From positions 1,178,001-1,242,000 of the forward strand of contig NC_011672.1 in NCBI RefSeq assembly GCF_000150955.2: DNA of 64,000 nt, given 5' to 3'. Shown piece by piece: positions 1 to 10,511 of the stretch. The stretch's first letter is position 1. Every line of letters starts with the position of its first letter. The DNA is from Phaeodactylum tricornutum CCAP 1055/1 (taxonomy: Eukaryota > Bacillariophyta > Bacillariophyceae > Surirellales > Neidiaceae). The notes beneath the pieces were generated by a model. The model saw only the letters and a program-made list of their open reading frames with translations, was not told the origin of the DNA and did no database searches. The position numbers were made by a program, and so were the translations under genes.

Positions 1-293
1 TCTACGGCGGAACGAGAACTTTGCATGGCGTACAACTTATTGTTAGACCTTTCATGATTTACTAGCAATCTACTTACCTCGTCCGTCGCATCTCTTTCAC
101 GGCACCGCAATTGTATCTCTACGTACGGATTTCCTTTCTTGGCGCTATTAGCTCTTACGATAACCGCGGCGTGACTCCCCCACACGCACACCGAGGAGAT
201 GACGAGCAAAAACAAAACAAACGCAAGCTTCCACCAGACCACGGATCCAATTACGTTCCAGGAGCGGGTGATGCAAATCAAGCTCCACAATCC
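1..293. other. Left-edge intergenic / 5' flank
   Basis: No gene is supported here. The frame of the downstream PPR-SMR gene stays open back to about 111 but has no ATG before 294. A different frame has an ATG at 199 without recognisable protein similarity. The stretch probably holds the promoter and 5' UTR of the PPR-SMR gene; an upstream exon cannot be excluded. Confidence 0.4.
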
Positions 294-3142
294 ATGGACC
301 ATTTCCGACGAGGTCGTCGCGAACGCACCGAAATGCGTAGGAGAGAGGTGTATTGCCCAAATGAGAATCCACGAAGACAAGAAGAGGATTCACCGCGTAA
401 AAATCCTAGGCAAGAAGAGCATCAGAGTTTACGTACTGATCGTCCGCCTTCTTTAAAAGGCATCGATCTGAATCGTTTCATGGATGATCTTTGTAATCAA
501 CGTCTCAACGTTTTCAAATCTCTCGACAGTGCTCGACAAGAATATTGGGAGCTGTTCCATTCGGGTAAGGTCATGACGGCTGTGATTGCGGCTGCAGCTC
601 GTCGTCGCCAAGTACGATTGGCGCAGCAGTGTTGGGAGTGGATGGATCGCGTAGGAATGGAGAAGAATGTATATCATTATAACTCGATGATATCCGTTAT
701 GGAAAAAGACAAGAATTTTCGCGAGGCTATGAACCTTTTGAAAGAAATGGAAAGCAGGAATATTCCTAAGAATGAAGTGACGTAAGTGGTTATATATCAC
801 CTTGCCAAAGCCTTGTACGCTTTTCGAATAAGACCAAACAACTAACCTGCTTTATTAGGTTTTCGAGTACGATTTCCGCTTGCGAAAAGTGTGGGAACTG
901 GAGAGCGGCAATTGATCTACTGGACCGCATGGAACGAGAAGGAGTTGGGCGAACGGCCATTGCCTACAACGCCACCATTAGCGCTTGCGAAAAAGGTTTG
1001 GTTCCGCTAAAGGCCTGCGAAGTTTTTCAACGCATGAAGAAGGGAGGTATTCAACCATCGGTTGTGAGTTTTTCGGCTCTCATCTCTGCCGCAGAAAAAG
1101 GTGGGCAATGGAAGTTAGCGTTGGAGATTTTAGAGGACATGGAGCGCTCGGGATTCAGGTACAATGTTGTTGCATATTCTGCCTGCATAAGTGCATTGGC
1201 GAAAGGACAACAATGGGAGCGAGCACTTGATTTGTTTCGTCAGATTCAGGCTGCCGGCGGATCGCTCAGTATCATCACGTTCAATGCGACCATGGCCGCG
1301 CTGGAAAAGGGCATGCAATGGGAGCGTGCACTGGGATTGTTTGAGGAGATGAAGATGCGTAACTTGCCTATTACTGTAGTATCCTACGGGAGTGCCCTCA
1401 GTGCTTGCGACAAGGGATTGCAGTACCGGCAGTGCCTCGAATACTTGGACGAAATGACCGACATCGGTATTCCAAAGAACGTCATTATCTTTGGTGCCGC
1501 ATTGTCTTGTATGGAAAAATGTTGTCGGGCTGATATTAGTTTTCAGCTTATGGAACGGATGAAGCTCGAAGGCATCACTCCGAATGTTCACATTTACAAC
1601 AGTGTTATTAGTGCTTGTGCCCGCTGTAACTTATGGGCAAAAGGCCACGATTTGTTCAGAGAAATGGACGAGGTCAATGTGGCACGTGATGTTGTAACGT
1701 ATAATGCTGTGCTGGATGCCGTAGCGTCGCAAATTCAATTAGGGAGAACGTTATTTGAAGAAGGTATCAAGAAAGGCTTCTACGCGCGTGTATCTCGTCT
1801 CGGCTCCCAATGGTTTGAACTTGTAAGTCGTGTTCTGATTTTTGTGATGAATGAGTTGGTGTGTGCTAAATACAATGTGTTCGGCAGGATTTGCATTTTC
1901 TATCGCTCGGTGGTGGCGAGATTGCTTTAGGCTGGTGGTTTGAAGAATGCATGGTACCGTACATGAAAAATACGGAAAAGCTCCAGGACATCACCGCTAT
2001 CTCGATTGTCACTGGGTACGGCAAAACGCGAACACGAGGCCGCCGCCACGGCGACGACGGCATGAAAAAGAGAGTGCTGGCTATGCTGCGATTTATGAAT
2101 ATTTTTGAGCTTCCGCAGAAGAATGCGGGTCGTATATGTATCGACAAGGACCGATTGATTGAAGAAGTGAATCGCAACGGTGGAAAAATAATATTCGACT
2201 TGGCGAGCTACGTTGCTTGGAGTAAGTGCCATCTGCGACAAACGTACACTAGGTATCTCGATGAACGACTCATATTGCCGCAACCTATTTGCAGAGGAAA
2301 AGGAAACGACGGCTAACGTAATTCCGGACGAACCTCAAAAGATTCGCGCTCGTTTCAAACCCCAAGCGCCACGATCTGGACGGCCTCCCTTTTCTCGTGT
2401 CGAATCCGAAAGCACCTCAATGGAATATCGATTGGAAACGATGCGTCACAATGGAAATGACGTCAACTTTTCGGTAGCGCTGCCCCTAGTCGTGTGTAGA
2501 CGTGGTAATGACGGCAAGGTCGAGCGCCTTGACGGTCATTACGAAAGAAAGATCAGCGGAGAACACCACGGTATCGGATGTGTAGAAGACAATGATGCAC
2601 GCTTGTCGCCAAAAACCGATCGTTTTTTAGAACCCAAAGGATACCGACGTGGAGATGGGAGCGTACCTTCTGTTCGCTTTTCGGAGTCACGTAAAGGAAA
2701 TCTGGTTCGCAAAGGTGCTAGCGATCATAGACCAAAAGGTCGGTACAGCGATAGTCGTGGGGAGCCGAGAGAAATCGGATTTTCAACCCTGTTGTCCGCC
2801 GATGTTTGTAGATCTGTTGGGACAATCGACAGGGGACCGCGCGGGTCGCCTGAAGCGGCTAGAGGCGGCGGCTATGAGCTAGAAAATCGTTCATCGTATG
2901 CCCACAGTGGACATCCACAGCGCAATGACGAGCTCAACCGACCACGTGGCTGGAATCACGACTTCAGTGGTGACCGCCGATCGCCGTATTCGAGCAGTCG
3001 CCATAGGCACGCGGGAGTGCCGCACCAAGCGATATTTCATCACAACGAACCTTCGAATCGCGATGGAGGTCTAGTTTCGAGTCAGCGAGTGACCGAAGAG
3101 AGGCGACCACTCAACAGAGGTTATTGTTTGCACTCGAAGTAA
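294..3142 (+). CDS. PPR-SMR protein with long basic C-terminal tail
   Basis: Four exons fit: 294-781, 859-1822, 1888-2221 and 2295-3142. All three introns are GT-AG (77, 65 and 73 bp) and the phases join to 878 codons including the stop. The product has about nine pentatricopeptide repeats with the algal consensus 'ISACEKGxQWxxALxLxxxM', then an SMR (small MutS-related) domain beginning at the third exon ('DLHFLSLGGGE', then 'TGYGKTR'). PPR-SMR proteins of plants bind organellar RNA and some cleave or protect it. Unlike those, this one continues for about 280 residues after the SMR domain in a disordered tail rich in Arg, Gly and Ser. No clear targeting peptide follows the chosen ATG at 294, the first in frame, so the location is unknown and an upstream exon is possible. 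Exon structure is strong; RNA binding is inferred from family. Confidence 0.85.
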
Positions 3143-3962
3143 CAACGCTTGGCGAAAAAGTGAATTGGCCCAGATCTCATAGCAGCAACAAATTAACTTT
3201 ATATTATTTCTTTATCTAGCGGCGAAGTGGAATCGAGTGCTGACTGCGAATAAAAAAACGAATGTGATTTACTGTTACAGTTAATAGTCAGTCGCGTAGC
3301 ACATCGTTTCTCTTGTTCAAGAACATTGAAAGGGCGGTCTCTGGCACATGTTTTCAAGAGCAACTGACTGGGAACGAAGGTTGACCCAATGCTTCTCTGG
3401 AACGCCCAATGTTTCGCATGTTAGTGTTTACGTAAGTGGGATTGGGCGCGAGCCTATCTGTTTCTGTCCGATCCTACTAGTAGAGTTTCTACAAGAAAAC
3501 ACTTTATGTAAAATATTACGTTGAGAAGACACTATCAAATCTATAGGAACCAACTATCTCTATTTACATCCTTGCGACAGGGATTTAAGAACACATAATT
3601 GGCGTTCGTCTGTCGAGACTTTGTTGGGACGAGTGCCAAATGGTGTACAGTTAGCTAAGTCCGCCCCGATCGAGCGCGCTGGAAACATAACAGCCGCGCC
3701 GTCGCTATTGTCTACAGGGCTGCTTGTATGTGTACAGCGACAATTGAATGTATCTGCAGTTTTAACGATGGAAGAAGCACGGGCTGCCCCTTCTCATCGG
3801 AAAAACGAGTTCTCTGCTACGGTTGCATTCACGTTCAATGAAGAAGAATTTCACTACTCTGCTCTGCGCGGCTCGGCTCGCCCTATCATAAGAGCAAAGG
3901 TACATGAAAAGCGAAACTTCAGGTTTAGTCAATCAGCACAGTAAGCTGCAACGTCCATCAGC
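3143..3962. other. Intergenic with possible upstream ORF
   Basis: An 820 bp spacer between two tandem genes. A short frame with ATG at 3768 runs 58 residues to a stop at 3944, ending 18 bp before the start of the next gene; it could be an upstream ORF in a 5' UTR, but it resembles no known protein. Nothing else is recognisable. Confidence 0.3.
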
Positions 3963-5717
3963 ATGCCTTCCGTGTTCGAAAAATCAAAAAGTCCAAGTCG
4001 GCATGTGGCTCGCACCCCTGCTGCCAGTCTGCAGAAAACAAGTAGCAGCGGCCAGCACTGTGATAACAACAATGGCGGCCTAGGAGGAAATCTCAAGCCC
4101 AAAAAATCTCGTCCGCCACGGACAACACATAAGCGCTGGGCTGCGTCGGCGGCTAACAACGAAGAACGCTCCCAAGAAAGCAACAACAGCAGTCGACCGA
4201 GCAGTGTCGTATTGGCTACTCCAGAATCCTTGACTCGCGACTTGTCTGATCTGAGTGGGTCATATTTCAATGGGAATACGGCCCCACGCAGTACCTCTCA
4301 ACATCAACGAATCGGGGTTCCTGCGGCTGTACCGCAGAACGTGTACCCGTCAGGAACCGACCAGAGCGTGACATCTCACCAACGCCCGTGGCGACAAGCC
4401 AAGATCATGTCTCGACGAGAGCCAACGCATCCTCAACCTAGACAGGACGATCAGAGTGTGGGTGTTGTACGCCTAACGGCAGCCATGGTGGACAAATTAG
4501 GGGTAGCTGATGCTGCAAATCAGAATGATATGATGAGTCGACGTACACTCAAAATGCGTCCTGGTAACGGGAACAATCAGCAATGCGAAGAAAAGCGTTG
4601 TCGCGCGCCCTTGCTAATATTGTTGATGGATCCGGGGCGGAAACTTTATGAGCTCATGCAATTGTGGATCGACATCGAACTGGATACGGTAAGGGACGTC
4701 TTGAACGCGACGCAAAAAAACCTTTCGGAAAGCTGGCGGCAAGATTATGATGGCGTCTTCCAGGTCCGCAATAGCTCCCTTAACCAACTCATACATGTAC
4801 TCAACGTACACAAATATGATGTTAAGCCGCATGAAGTATGGGTGGCCAAACCCTGGGCTATGGCAGCCAAAACAACTATAGGCTACGCAGCTGATGTGTT
4901 GCAAAGTTTGCAATCCCTAGGAGTGCTGCGCTACATTGGTAAAAACGGCGATGGCGAAGAGCTTAGTCAAAGTACAAGAGGGCGAACGCGGGAGCGACGC
5001 TGGTTTCGTTTGCAGGCTGGGACTTCCAACGGCGAAATGGACGAGAACATACTAATCTTGAGCAAAGAAGCGCAGAAACGAATTTTTGTTCCCGATGGAG
5101 TCCTGAAACATCATCATGCTTGCCAGTTTCTTTCGTTTTGTCCTCCCTTTGCACCGCCCAAACTTATCCGGGTCGACGTCCTTGCCGCCGGCGATAGCGT
5201 TGATGGATCGAGCAGTCATCAACTCAGTTCTAATGGAACCGTCTCCAGCCCCTCGGCGGAAGCTCTCAGTACCGATGCTTCAAAACAAGAATCGTTCTCT
5301 GCGACCGATCGACCAGCTACAAGCAGCGGCACAGGTAGCAGTGCAAGATGCAGCCGTCCTGCGGTTTTGCTTTCGCGAAACAAAGTAGGCGACAGTCCAG
5401 ACGCCAAGGATGAACGATGTCTCGAAGAAAGGCCGCAAGAACAATCTCAAACGAAGCGCCAAGGATTCGCGAAAGTATTGTGGAGGCTCACCTGTCCCGT
5501 CAGCACGACCAAATTATTATCGACGTCCTCCTCTCCACACCCTATGCCAGATGCTTCCGAGACGCAACTGATTGATTCTTTTGAATCTTCCGTAGGGACC
5601 ATGTGGAAAGTATGGGAAGATGATTCCCTTGCCTCGCAATCGGATGGTTCCGAATCCCGACCGTTGTTACGATCCCAAAAATCGGACTCAAGTGCTTTCG
5701 TGGTCAGTATTGTGTAA
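3963..5717 (+). CDS. Uncharacterised diatom-type protein with one folded central domain
   Basis: A single exon of 584 codons starting at a good ATG. Residues 1-215 and 370-584 are low-complexity, rich in Ser, Gln, Asn and Arg, and likely disordered. Residues about 217-320 look folded: they start with 'LLILLMDPGRKLYELMQLW', continue through an amphipathic, Asn-rich helix region and a segment containing 'LNVHKYDVKPHEVWVAKPW', and end at 'LGVLRYIGKNG'. The pattern is reminiscent of conserved domains seen in many diatom proteins that have no assigned function; I cannot name it. No signal peptide or membrane segment is seen. Disordered arms around one compact domain suggest a regulatory or scaffold protein, but that is inference only. 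Confidence 0.7.
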   Translation: MPSVFEKSKSPSRHVARTPAASLQKTSSSGQHCDNNNGGLGGNLKPKKSRPPRTTHKRWAASAANNEERSQESNNSSRPSSVVLATPESLTRDLSDLSGSYFNGNTAPRSTSQHQRIGVPAAVPQNVYPSGTDQSVTSHQRPWRQAKIMSRREPTHPQPRQDDQSVGVVRLTAAMVDKLGVADAANQNDMMSRRTLKMRPGNGNNQQCEEKRCRAPLLILLMDPGRKLYELMQLWIDIELDTVRDVLNATQKNLSESWRQDYDGVFQVRNSSLNQLIHVLNVHKYDVKPHEVWVAKPWAMAAKTTIGYAADVLQSLQSLGVLRYIGKNGDGEELSQSTRGRTRERRWFRLQAGTSNGEMDENILILSKEAQKRIFVPDGVLKHHHACQFLSFCPPFAPPKLIRVDVLAAGDSVDGSSSHQLSSNGTVSSPSAEALSTDASKQESFSATDRPATSSGTGSSARCSRPAVLLSRNKVGDSPDAKDERCLEERPQEQSQTKRQGFAKVLWRLTCPVSTTKLLSTSSSPHPMPDASETQLIDSFESSVGTMWKVWEDDSLASQSDGSESRPLLRSQKSDSSAFVVSIV

Positions 5718-6027
5718 AATCAGGCGGTGCCGATTGCCGGATAGTTTCCATTGTTTCCATTGTACTTTTTCATAGTATTTCCATTTACGCACGCTCTCAC
5801 AAATTGGCAGAGAGAGAAAGTTGATGCAACTTAGATTTTTTAATTATCGATGGTAAATTGGGTGGTTTCCAACGGAAGACCCGGATGTGTCATTTCTCCC
5901 CCCGACAAACCGGTGTTGCCGACCATGATCCTCCACAATTTCCACCAAAAGCAATGTTGTTGATAACTTCTTTATTTGCACTCATTCTTCACTCAAATCA
6001 TAGTACCCATTGAAACCAGAAAGAATC
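5718..6027. other. Intergenic, tandem genes
   Basis: A 310 bp spacer holding the 3' end of one gene and the promoter of the next. No RNA gene, repeat or other element is recognised. Confidence 0.4.
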
Positions 6028-7828
6028 ATGTTGAATTCCTGGCGCCAGAACAGTAGATACGCACAGCCTGCTGAGACGCCAATGCCAGTACATCCTGTCT
6101 CGGTCACTGACCGCAATGCTCCTCGTTTGGTGAACAAAACGACAGTAGACACGCTCATGGACGACGCCGAAATTCTGCAATTTGGTGTGTCGGCGTCCAT
6201 GAACGACGATATTCGTCGTAACATAACTACGGAAATCGAAGAAATCGAGTCTTCTTCCAAACAGATCACGGAAACTATACATTCCGAAACCAAAATCAGG
6301 AAGCATATTGCGCGAGACGTCTCTTTGGCAGCGACGGAACTCGAGGATTTGGCGAGGGGCAGTCACGAGACTCTTGATGCGTTGAAAATGAGTGAACAAG
6401 TTCGTGCCGGATTCGCCAACACAATCCAGGAAGAGTTCTGTGAAGGGATTAAACATGATCCTGCCTTTGTTCCTGTCTTGGATGCCAGCAAACCTGACGC
6501 AGACAACAACGCGGCCCTGGACAGTCCCAATACTGGTGTTCCAAGTTCCCCTCGCGGGGTAATGCATACCTTGGAAAGCTTTAGAAACAAACTCGGCACC
6601 GGCGTCGAAGCCGTGAACAAAATTGAATCGGAAATGAGCTTAGCCGCCATGGCGCTCCGCGCGTTACTGGAAGCCAAGGAAAGCTTGACTGAGAAAGAAT
6701 GCACCGTGCGTTGTACTATGGAAAGCGACTGCCTCGAAGAGCACATTGAAAGGGTGAGTACCGACACAACAATGGCTCGGGTCACATTGGAGGAAGAACG
6801 TAAGCGGTTGACTGCATTGAAAGCGAGTTTGGAAACAATTATGGCTCGCCAGAAGGAGCAAGACGACCGTCTCCAGGTTTTGGTACGTTTTATTGTCAAG
6901 TCTTGAAAGTCTTTCAACAATATTTCCCCTCTGACACCCTTGTTCCGATTCGCCGTGACAGAATGAGACCAAGTCGGAAAAACAGAAAGTCAACGCGGCG
7001 AAAGAAGCACAGCTTACCAAAGTGCTGGCAAGTCTCGAGACCGAAGAGTCAGAGATGCAAAGCACAATGGCGGATGTGCGAGCCAAGTCTGAAGAGTTTG
7101 TCGCCTCGAAGATCCATCTGGAAACGCAACTTGGTGAGCTCCAATCTTTACTGCAAACCCTGCAAAAAAAGACTGCCGAACGCGAAGTCGCTCGCTCCGA
7201 GCGCAACGAACTCTACGCCAACAAGTCACAGTTGGAGACTCGCATGACGGCGGCCAATCAACGCCAAACCGCGTCTCTTCGCAAACTTGAAAAGCTACAG
7301 GATGCCAAAAAGGAGATTGCCAAGCTTGCGGTCTCAAACGACCGTATAGAGTGCGAAGAGCTGCTGCCCGGTCGTTCCGAAATGGCCGACCTTGAAGTGG
7401 AAAAGCAAGAGCTGAAAGAGTTTGGTGCGAGCTTGGAGGATGGCGAAGAGAAGAAAACTCTTCTGCGACAACTCGAGACAGCGCGTCAAGAAGCGGACCA
7501 GCTCGCGGCTGAACTATCCTCCGTCAACGTCCAAATTCAAGACCATGAGTCGACTCTCCAAACCTTGCGAGACAATGCCATGAGTGACAGTGAATCTTTT
7601 ACAGCAAAAAGGGACACTTTGCAATCCACCAAGACGAAATTGCTGGAAGAATCCGACTCTTTGCAAGCGCGTCTCGCTGTTGTGCAAACAGAATACAATT
7701 GTGCGCGGAAACAGGAACATTTGCGGGCCGAATATAATCGCAAGCTGGAGGTTCTGCAGTACGGCGTTGAGCTTCTCCGCAAAAGCAACGAAGAAGAGCT
7801 CAAAATAAGCAGCGCGCCCATTGAGTGA
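6028..7828 (+). CDS. Long coiled-coil protein
   Basis: Two exons, 6028-6882 and 6962-7828, joined by a 79 bp GT-AG intron that falls exactly between codons. The product is about 573 residues. After a short polar N-terminus almost the whole chain is charged heptad-type helix rich in Glu, Lys, Gln and Leu, with long stretches such as 'EVARSERNELYANKSQLETR'. No motor, kinase or membrane domain is visible, so it is not an SMC or kinesin, and sequence alone does not identify the family. It could be a structural, centrosomal or tethering protein. The first in-frame ATG (6028) was chosen; the frame is open for only six codons before it. It is convergent with the secreted protein gene that follows. 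Confidence 0.8.
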
Positions 7829-8397
7829 ATGGAAAACCTGGGTGTAAGGTAGACCGGGCGTGAAGTCTTCAGGAGGAGGCAGGTAGCCGGTACCGGGTAC
7901 CGGATCCAAAAGCATGGATTCGATTTCATTTTTGGACAGGTTTTTGCTCTTACTTTTGTAGAGTAACTGCTATTGTCAATCCAATGTTAGTGTACGTAGA
8001 CAACGTCGTGAGTCGGTAGGTGGACGGGCACGTGTGCGATTGATCTCGGGTTCGCTGGGTACCAATTTGGTCCGGACGACCGCTTTTGGCCCGAAGGGCC
8101 GATCCATTTTGTAGCAAGTTAACATCTCGTTTTTATTTATTACGAACGCCAAACTACACGATACACACACACTACCACGTTGTCACAGGCCACCAATCGC
8201 GAAAACACCCTTGTTTTCCTACTTTCGGGCGAGCGTACAGCAAAAGAACGGTTTCCGGCGCACCGTACCGTTGCACCCCCCGAGGGTGTTTCACAATGGT
8301 TCCCAACGTTGGCGTGATATTCTGGTTGTAAGCTGCTTGTTGACTTGCTCGTGTTGCTCCATCGACTCACCAGCTTGCTCGAGTATCCCGACCCGGG
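7829..8397. other. Intergenic between convergent genes
   Basis: A 569 bp region holding two 3' ends. It contains a small direct repeat of GGTACCGG around 7889-7903. No gene or RNA is supported. Confidence 0.35.
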
Positions 8398-9618
8398 TTA
8401 GAGTCCGCCTACGAGGGCGGCGACGAGAGCCGTTCCCGCCAGGGCGGTACCAGCGGTCCACATTCGCCCGGCGGCCGAAGTCGTGGGTGGTGTCGTGTCC
8501 GGGGATGTGTTGAGTGCGGCGGTGGGCGCAAAGGTATTCGTCAAACCGGGCAAAGGGGCTGCGGTGGGACCGCTAGTGGTGGACGCCGGCGTCACGGTGG
8601 GGACCGCCGAGGGCACCAAAGAGGGCATATCGGAAGGAACGTCGGAGGGCATGTCAGAGTCTGTAGTGGCGTCCACGGGAGCCGAGGAAGGAAAAGCAAG
8701 GGTAGAGACAAGAGTAGTGGGAGCAAGTGTCGTGAGAATGTTGGTTGGAGTAGAGGATGGCGTATCGGCAAGGGCGGTGGGCTTACCGGTAGCGACGGGT
8801 GCGGTGGTGGTGACGAGTGCCGAGGGAGCTTCGCTAGTGGCGGCGGAAGGTGCACTGCTCGCGTCGGTGGTAGCGACGGCGGAGGGCGAAGCGGAGCCCG
8901 AGTCGGCGGGCGGACTCGTGGGCACGGGAGAAGCGGTGCCATCCGTCCCTTGCGTCGGGGACTCGGTGAGATCATCGGCAATGGAGAGTTCCACGGCGTC
9001 CAAGGTAAAGGAGCTCCAGTAGTACTCGGACAAGGGCTCTCCATTGACGTCCCCCCGGTTCCAGATGACGGCGGTGACGTCGAGCACCATGCCAATGTCT
9101 TGTTCTTCGAGAAAGAGCAGCGTTCCGACTTGGGTAATGGGTTCCGGTAGAAACTGGTGCGTCACACCCCCGACGCCTTCCGTATTGACGCAGGTGTTGG
9201 TGGCGACTTGTGCGCGACTGGCGTCTTCCGGGAGAGGTTCCAGTGCGGAGGTGGTGTCGACCAAGCCGCCGGATTCGAGACGGAAGAGGAATCCGCGAAA
9301 GCCTTCGGCGGCGGGTCCACGCTGACGCAAATAGAGACTGTACTCGACGCCAAGCAAGACGTTAAAGGGGACGCCGGACTGTAAAACGGTCCCTTCGTCC
9401 AGAGTGCTGGGACCCAGCACGACTTCCAATCCGTTGTCGTCGAGACCTCCCGTGACGATGGGATTTGTCGCGTGCGGATTTCCGGAAAGCGGGATGGATC
9501 CGTTGCCGTTGCTGGAGCAACCGCCCGCACCAGCGGAAAAGCCCGCAACCCGTAGAGGTCCGAGCAGCGACAGCAACAGCAACGACGACGAAAGGCGCAT
9601 CGGTACTCGAAGAAACAT
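8398..9618 (-). CDS. Secreted reeler-like protein with mucin-type stalk and hydrophobic tail
   Basis: Single exon, 406 residues from the ATG at 9618. A signal peptide (roughly residues 1-25, with an 'SSSLLLLSLLGPLRVAGF' core) precedes a globular part of about 170 residues. The segment 'GFRGFLFRLESG', then a Cys, then 'GVGGVTHQFL' and a beta-rich stretch resembles a reeler (reelin N-terminal) domain: a 'GFL' strand, a central Cys and 'VTH'. After it come about 180 residues made almost entirely of Ser, Thr, Pro and Ala, a typical O-glycosylated stalk, and then a hydrophobic C-terminus of about 20 residues ending the protein. That layout fits a GPI-anchored or membrane-tethered cell-surface or wall protein. 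The reeler assignment is moderate; the secretory and stalk features are directly visible. Long open frames on the other strand here are by-products of the GC-rich repeats. Confidence 0.75.
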   Translation of the reverse strand: MFLRVPMRLSSSLLLLSLLGPLRVAGFSAGAGGCSSNGNGSIPLSGNPHATNPIVTGGLDDNGLEVVLGPSTLDEGTVLQSGVPFNVLLGVEYSLYLRQRGPAAEGFRGFLFRLESGGLVDTTSALEPLPEDASRAQVATNTCVNTEGVGGVTHQFLPEPITQVGTLLFLEEQDIGMVLDVTAVIWNRGDVNGEPLSEYYWSSFTLDAVELSIADDLTESPTQGTDGTASPVPTSPPADSGSASPSAVATTDASSAPSAATSEAPSALVTTTAPVATGKPTALADTPSSTPTNILTTLAPTTLVSTLAFPSSAPVDATTDSDMPSDVPSDMPSLVPSAVPTVTPASTTSGPTAAPLPGLTNTFAPTAALNTSPDTTPPTTSAAGRMWTAGTALAGTALVAALVGGL

Positions 9619-10511
9619 GGGGGGGAACACTAGGCGAAGGGAAACTGCCGCTACGAATCCACAAGGGTCAATACAAACTGCTTGCTAGATTGCTTGATAC
9701 GCAATTCAGAGAGACCAGAGGAGATGCACAATAAAACAGGAAACTGGTCCAATGTTTGACTGGAAAGTGTTCCTTGGGACTTGTGAGGTGCGCGGACTGT
9801 GACCTGCACTGACTGTTTTATAGAGAGCAGTTACGGTTGGTGAGATTCGCCTGGACTGTGAGAACTCCGTGCACAAGATTTTCAGGTGCACATCCCCCCC
9901 CAAGTATCACGCGGCTTGGCGGGATCGTACCATTCATTATTCGAGAAAGGATCGGTCGGACCGAGCTCGCACCGGCAAAAACAATTCTATAGGGTGCGAA
10001 ACTCCGCGGGTCGGACCCATGGGATCGTGCACACGTCGGCATTGTGGAAACATAAATCCTTGCCCCGTGGGGGACACCCAACACACAAAATAGGAAACCG
10101 ATTGGTCCTTTCCAATTTTGGATTTCCCGCCCTTCCGGGACTCATGGACGGACGGTACAAGATACGAATGTGGAACCCTGAATCTTTCATCGTCACGCGG
10201 GTCAGAATAGACTCGTGAAAAGTTTCGGTACGTCACATTTCACTGGGTTTGGTCTGTGCGTGTGTGTGCGTGCGTTGTGCGACACGTCCAGTCCACTGAC
10301 AGTGTCGGACTCTCACATACATCAAGTGCAGCCACCGAAAAGACAATTCCGGAAACGCCGATCGGAACTCGCCGTGATTGTCCCGTGTCGTCTGGGGACT
10401 AACAACCGAAACGTTGATGGATGGATGGATGGATCACAGGAAAAAACTCCCTCCTCGTCGTTGACCTTGCTTGACTACAGAGATTCCAACTCGGTGTTCC
10501 GTGTAGCAGTA
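9619..10511. promoter_or_regulatory. Divergent intergenic region
   Basis: This 893 bp region separates the starts of two divergent genes, so it should contain both promoters. It carries several copies of an ACTG/CAGT-type core (for example around 10295-10305) and a short GATG tetranucleotide run just before the PPR gene. No TATA box can be assigned with confidence. Confidence 0.4.
10416..10434. repeat. GATG tetranucleotide microsatellite
   Basis: About four and a half GATG units. It includes an ATG (10425) in frame with the downstream PPR gene, 29 codons before the preferred start, so length changes could affect start choice. Confidence 0.7.

Noticed and set aside
3621-3944. 107-codon frame beginning with TTG
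   Set aside because: Not a standard start; no protein features. Only its internal ATG is mentioned as a possible upstream ORF.
8483-9095. Long frames on both strands in the mucin stalk region
   Set aside because: They arise from GC-rich Ser/Thr/Pro repeats of the real minus-strand gene.
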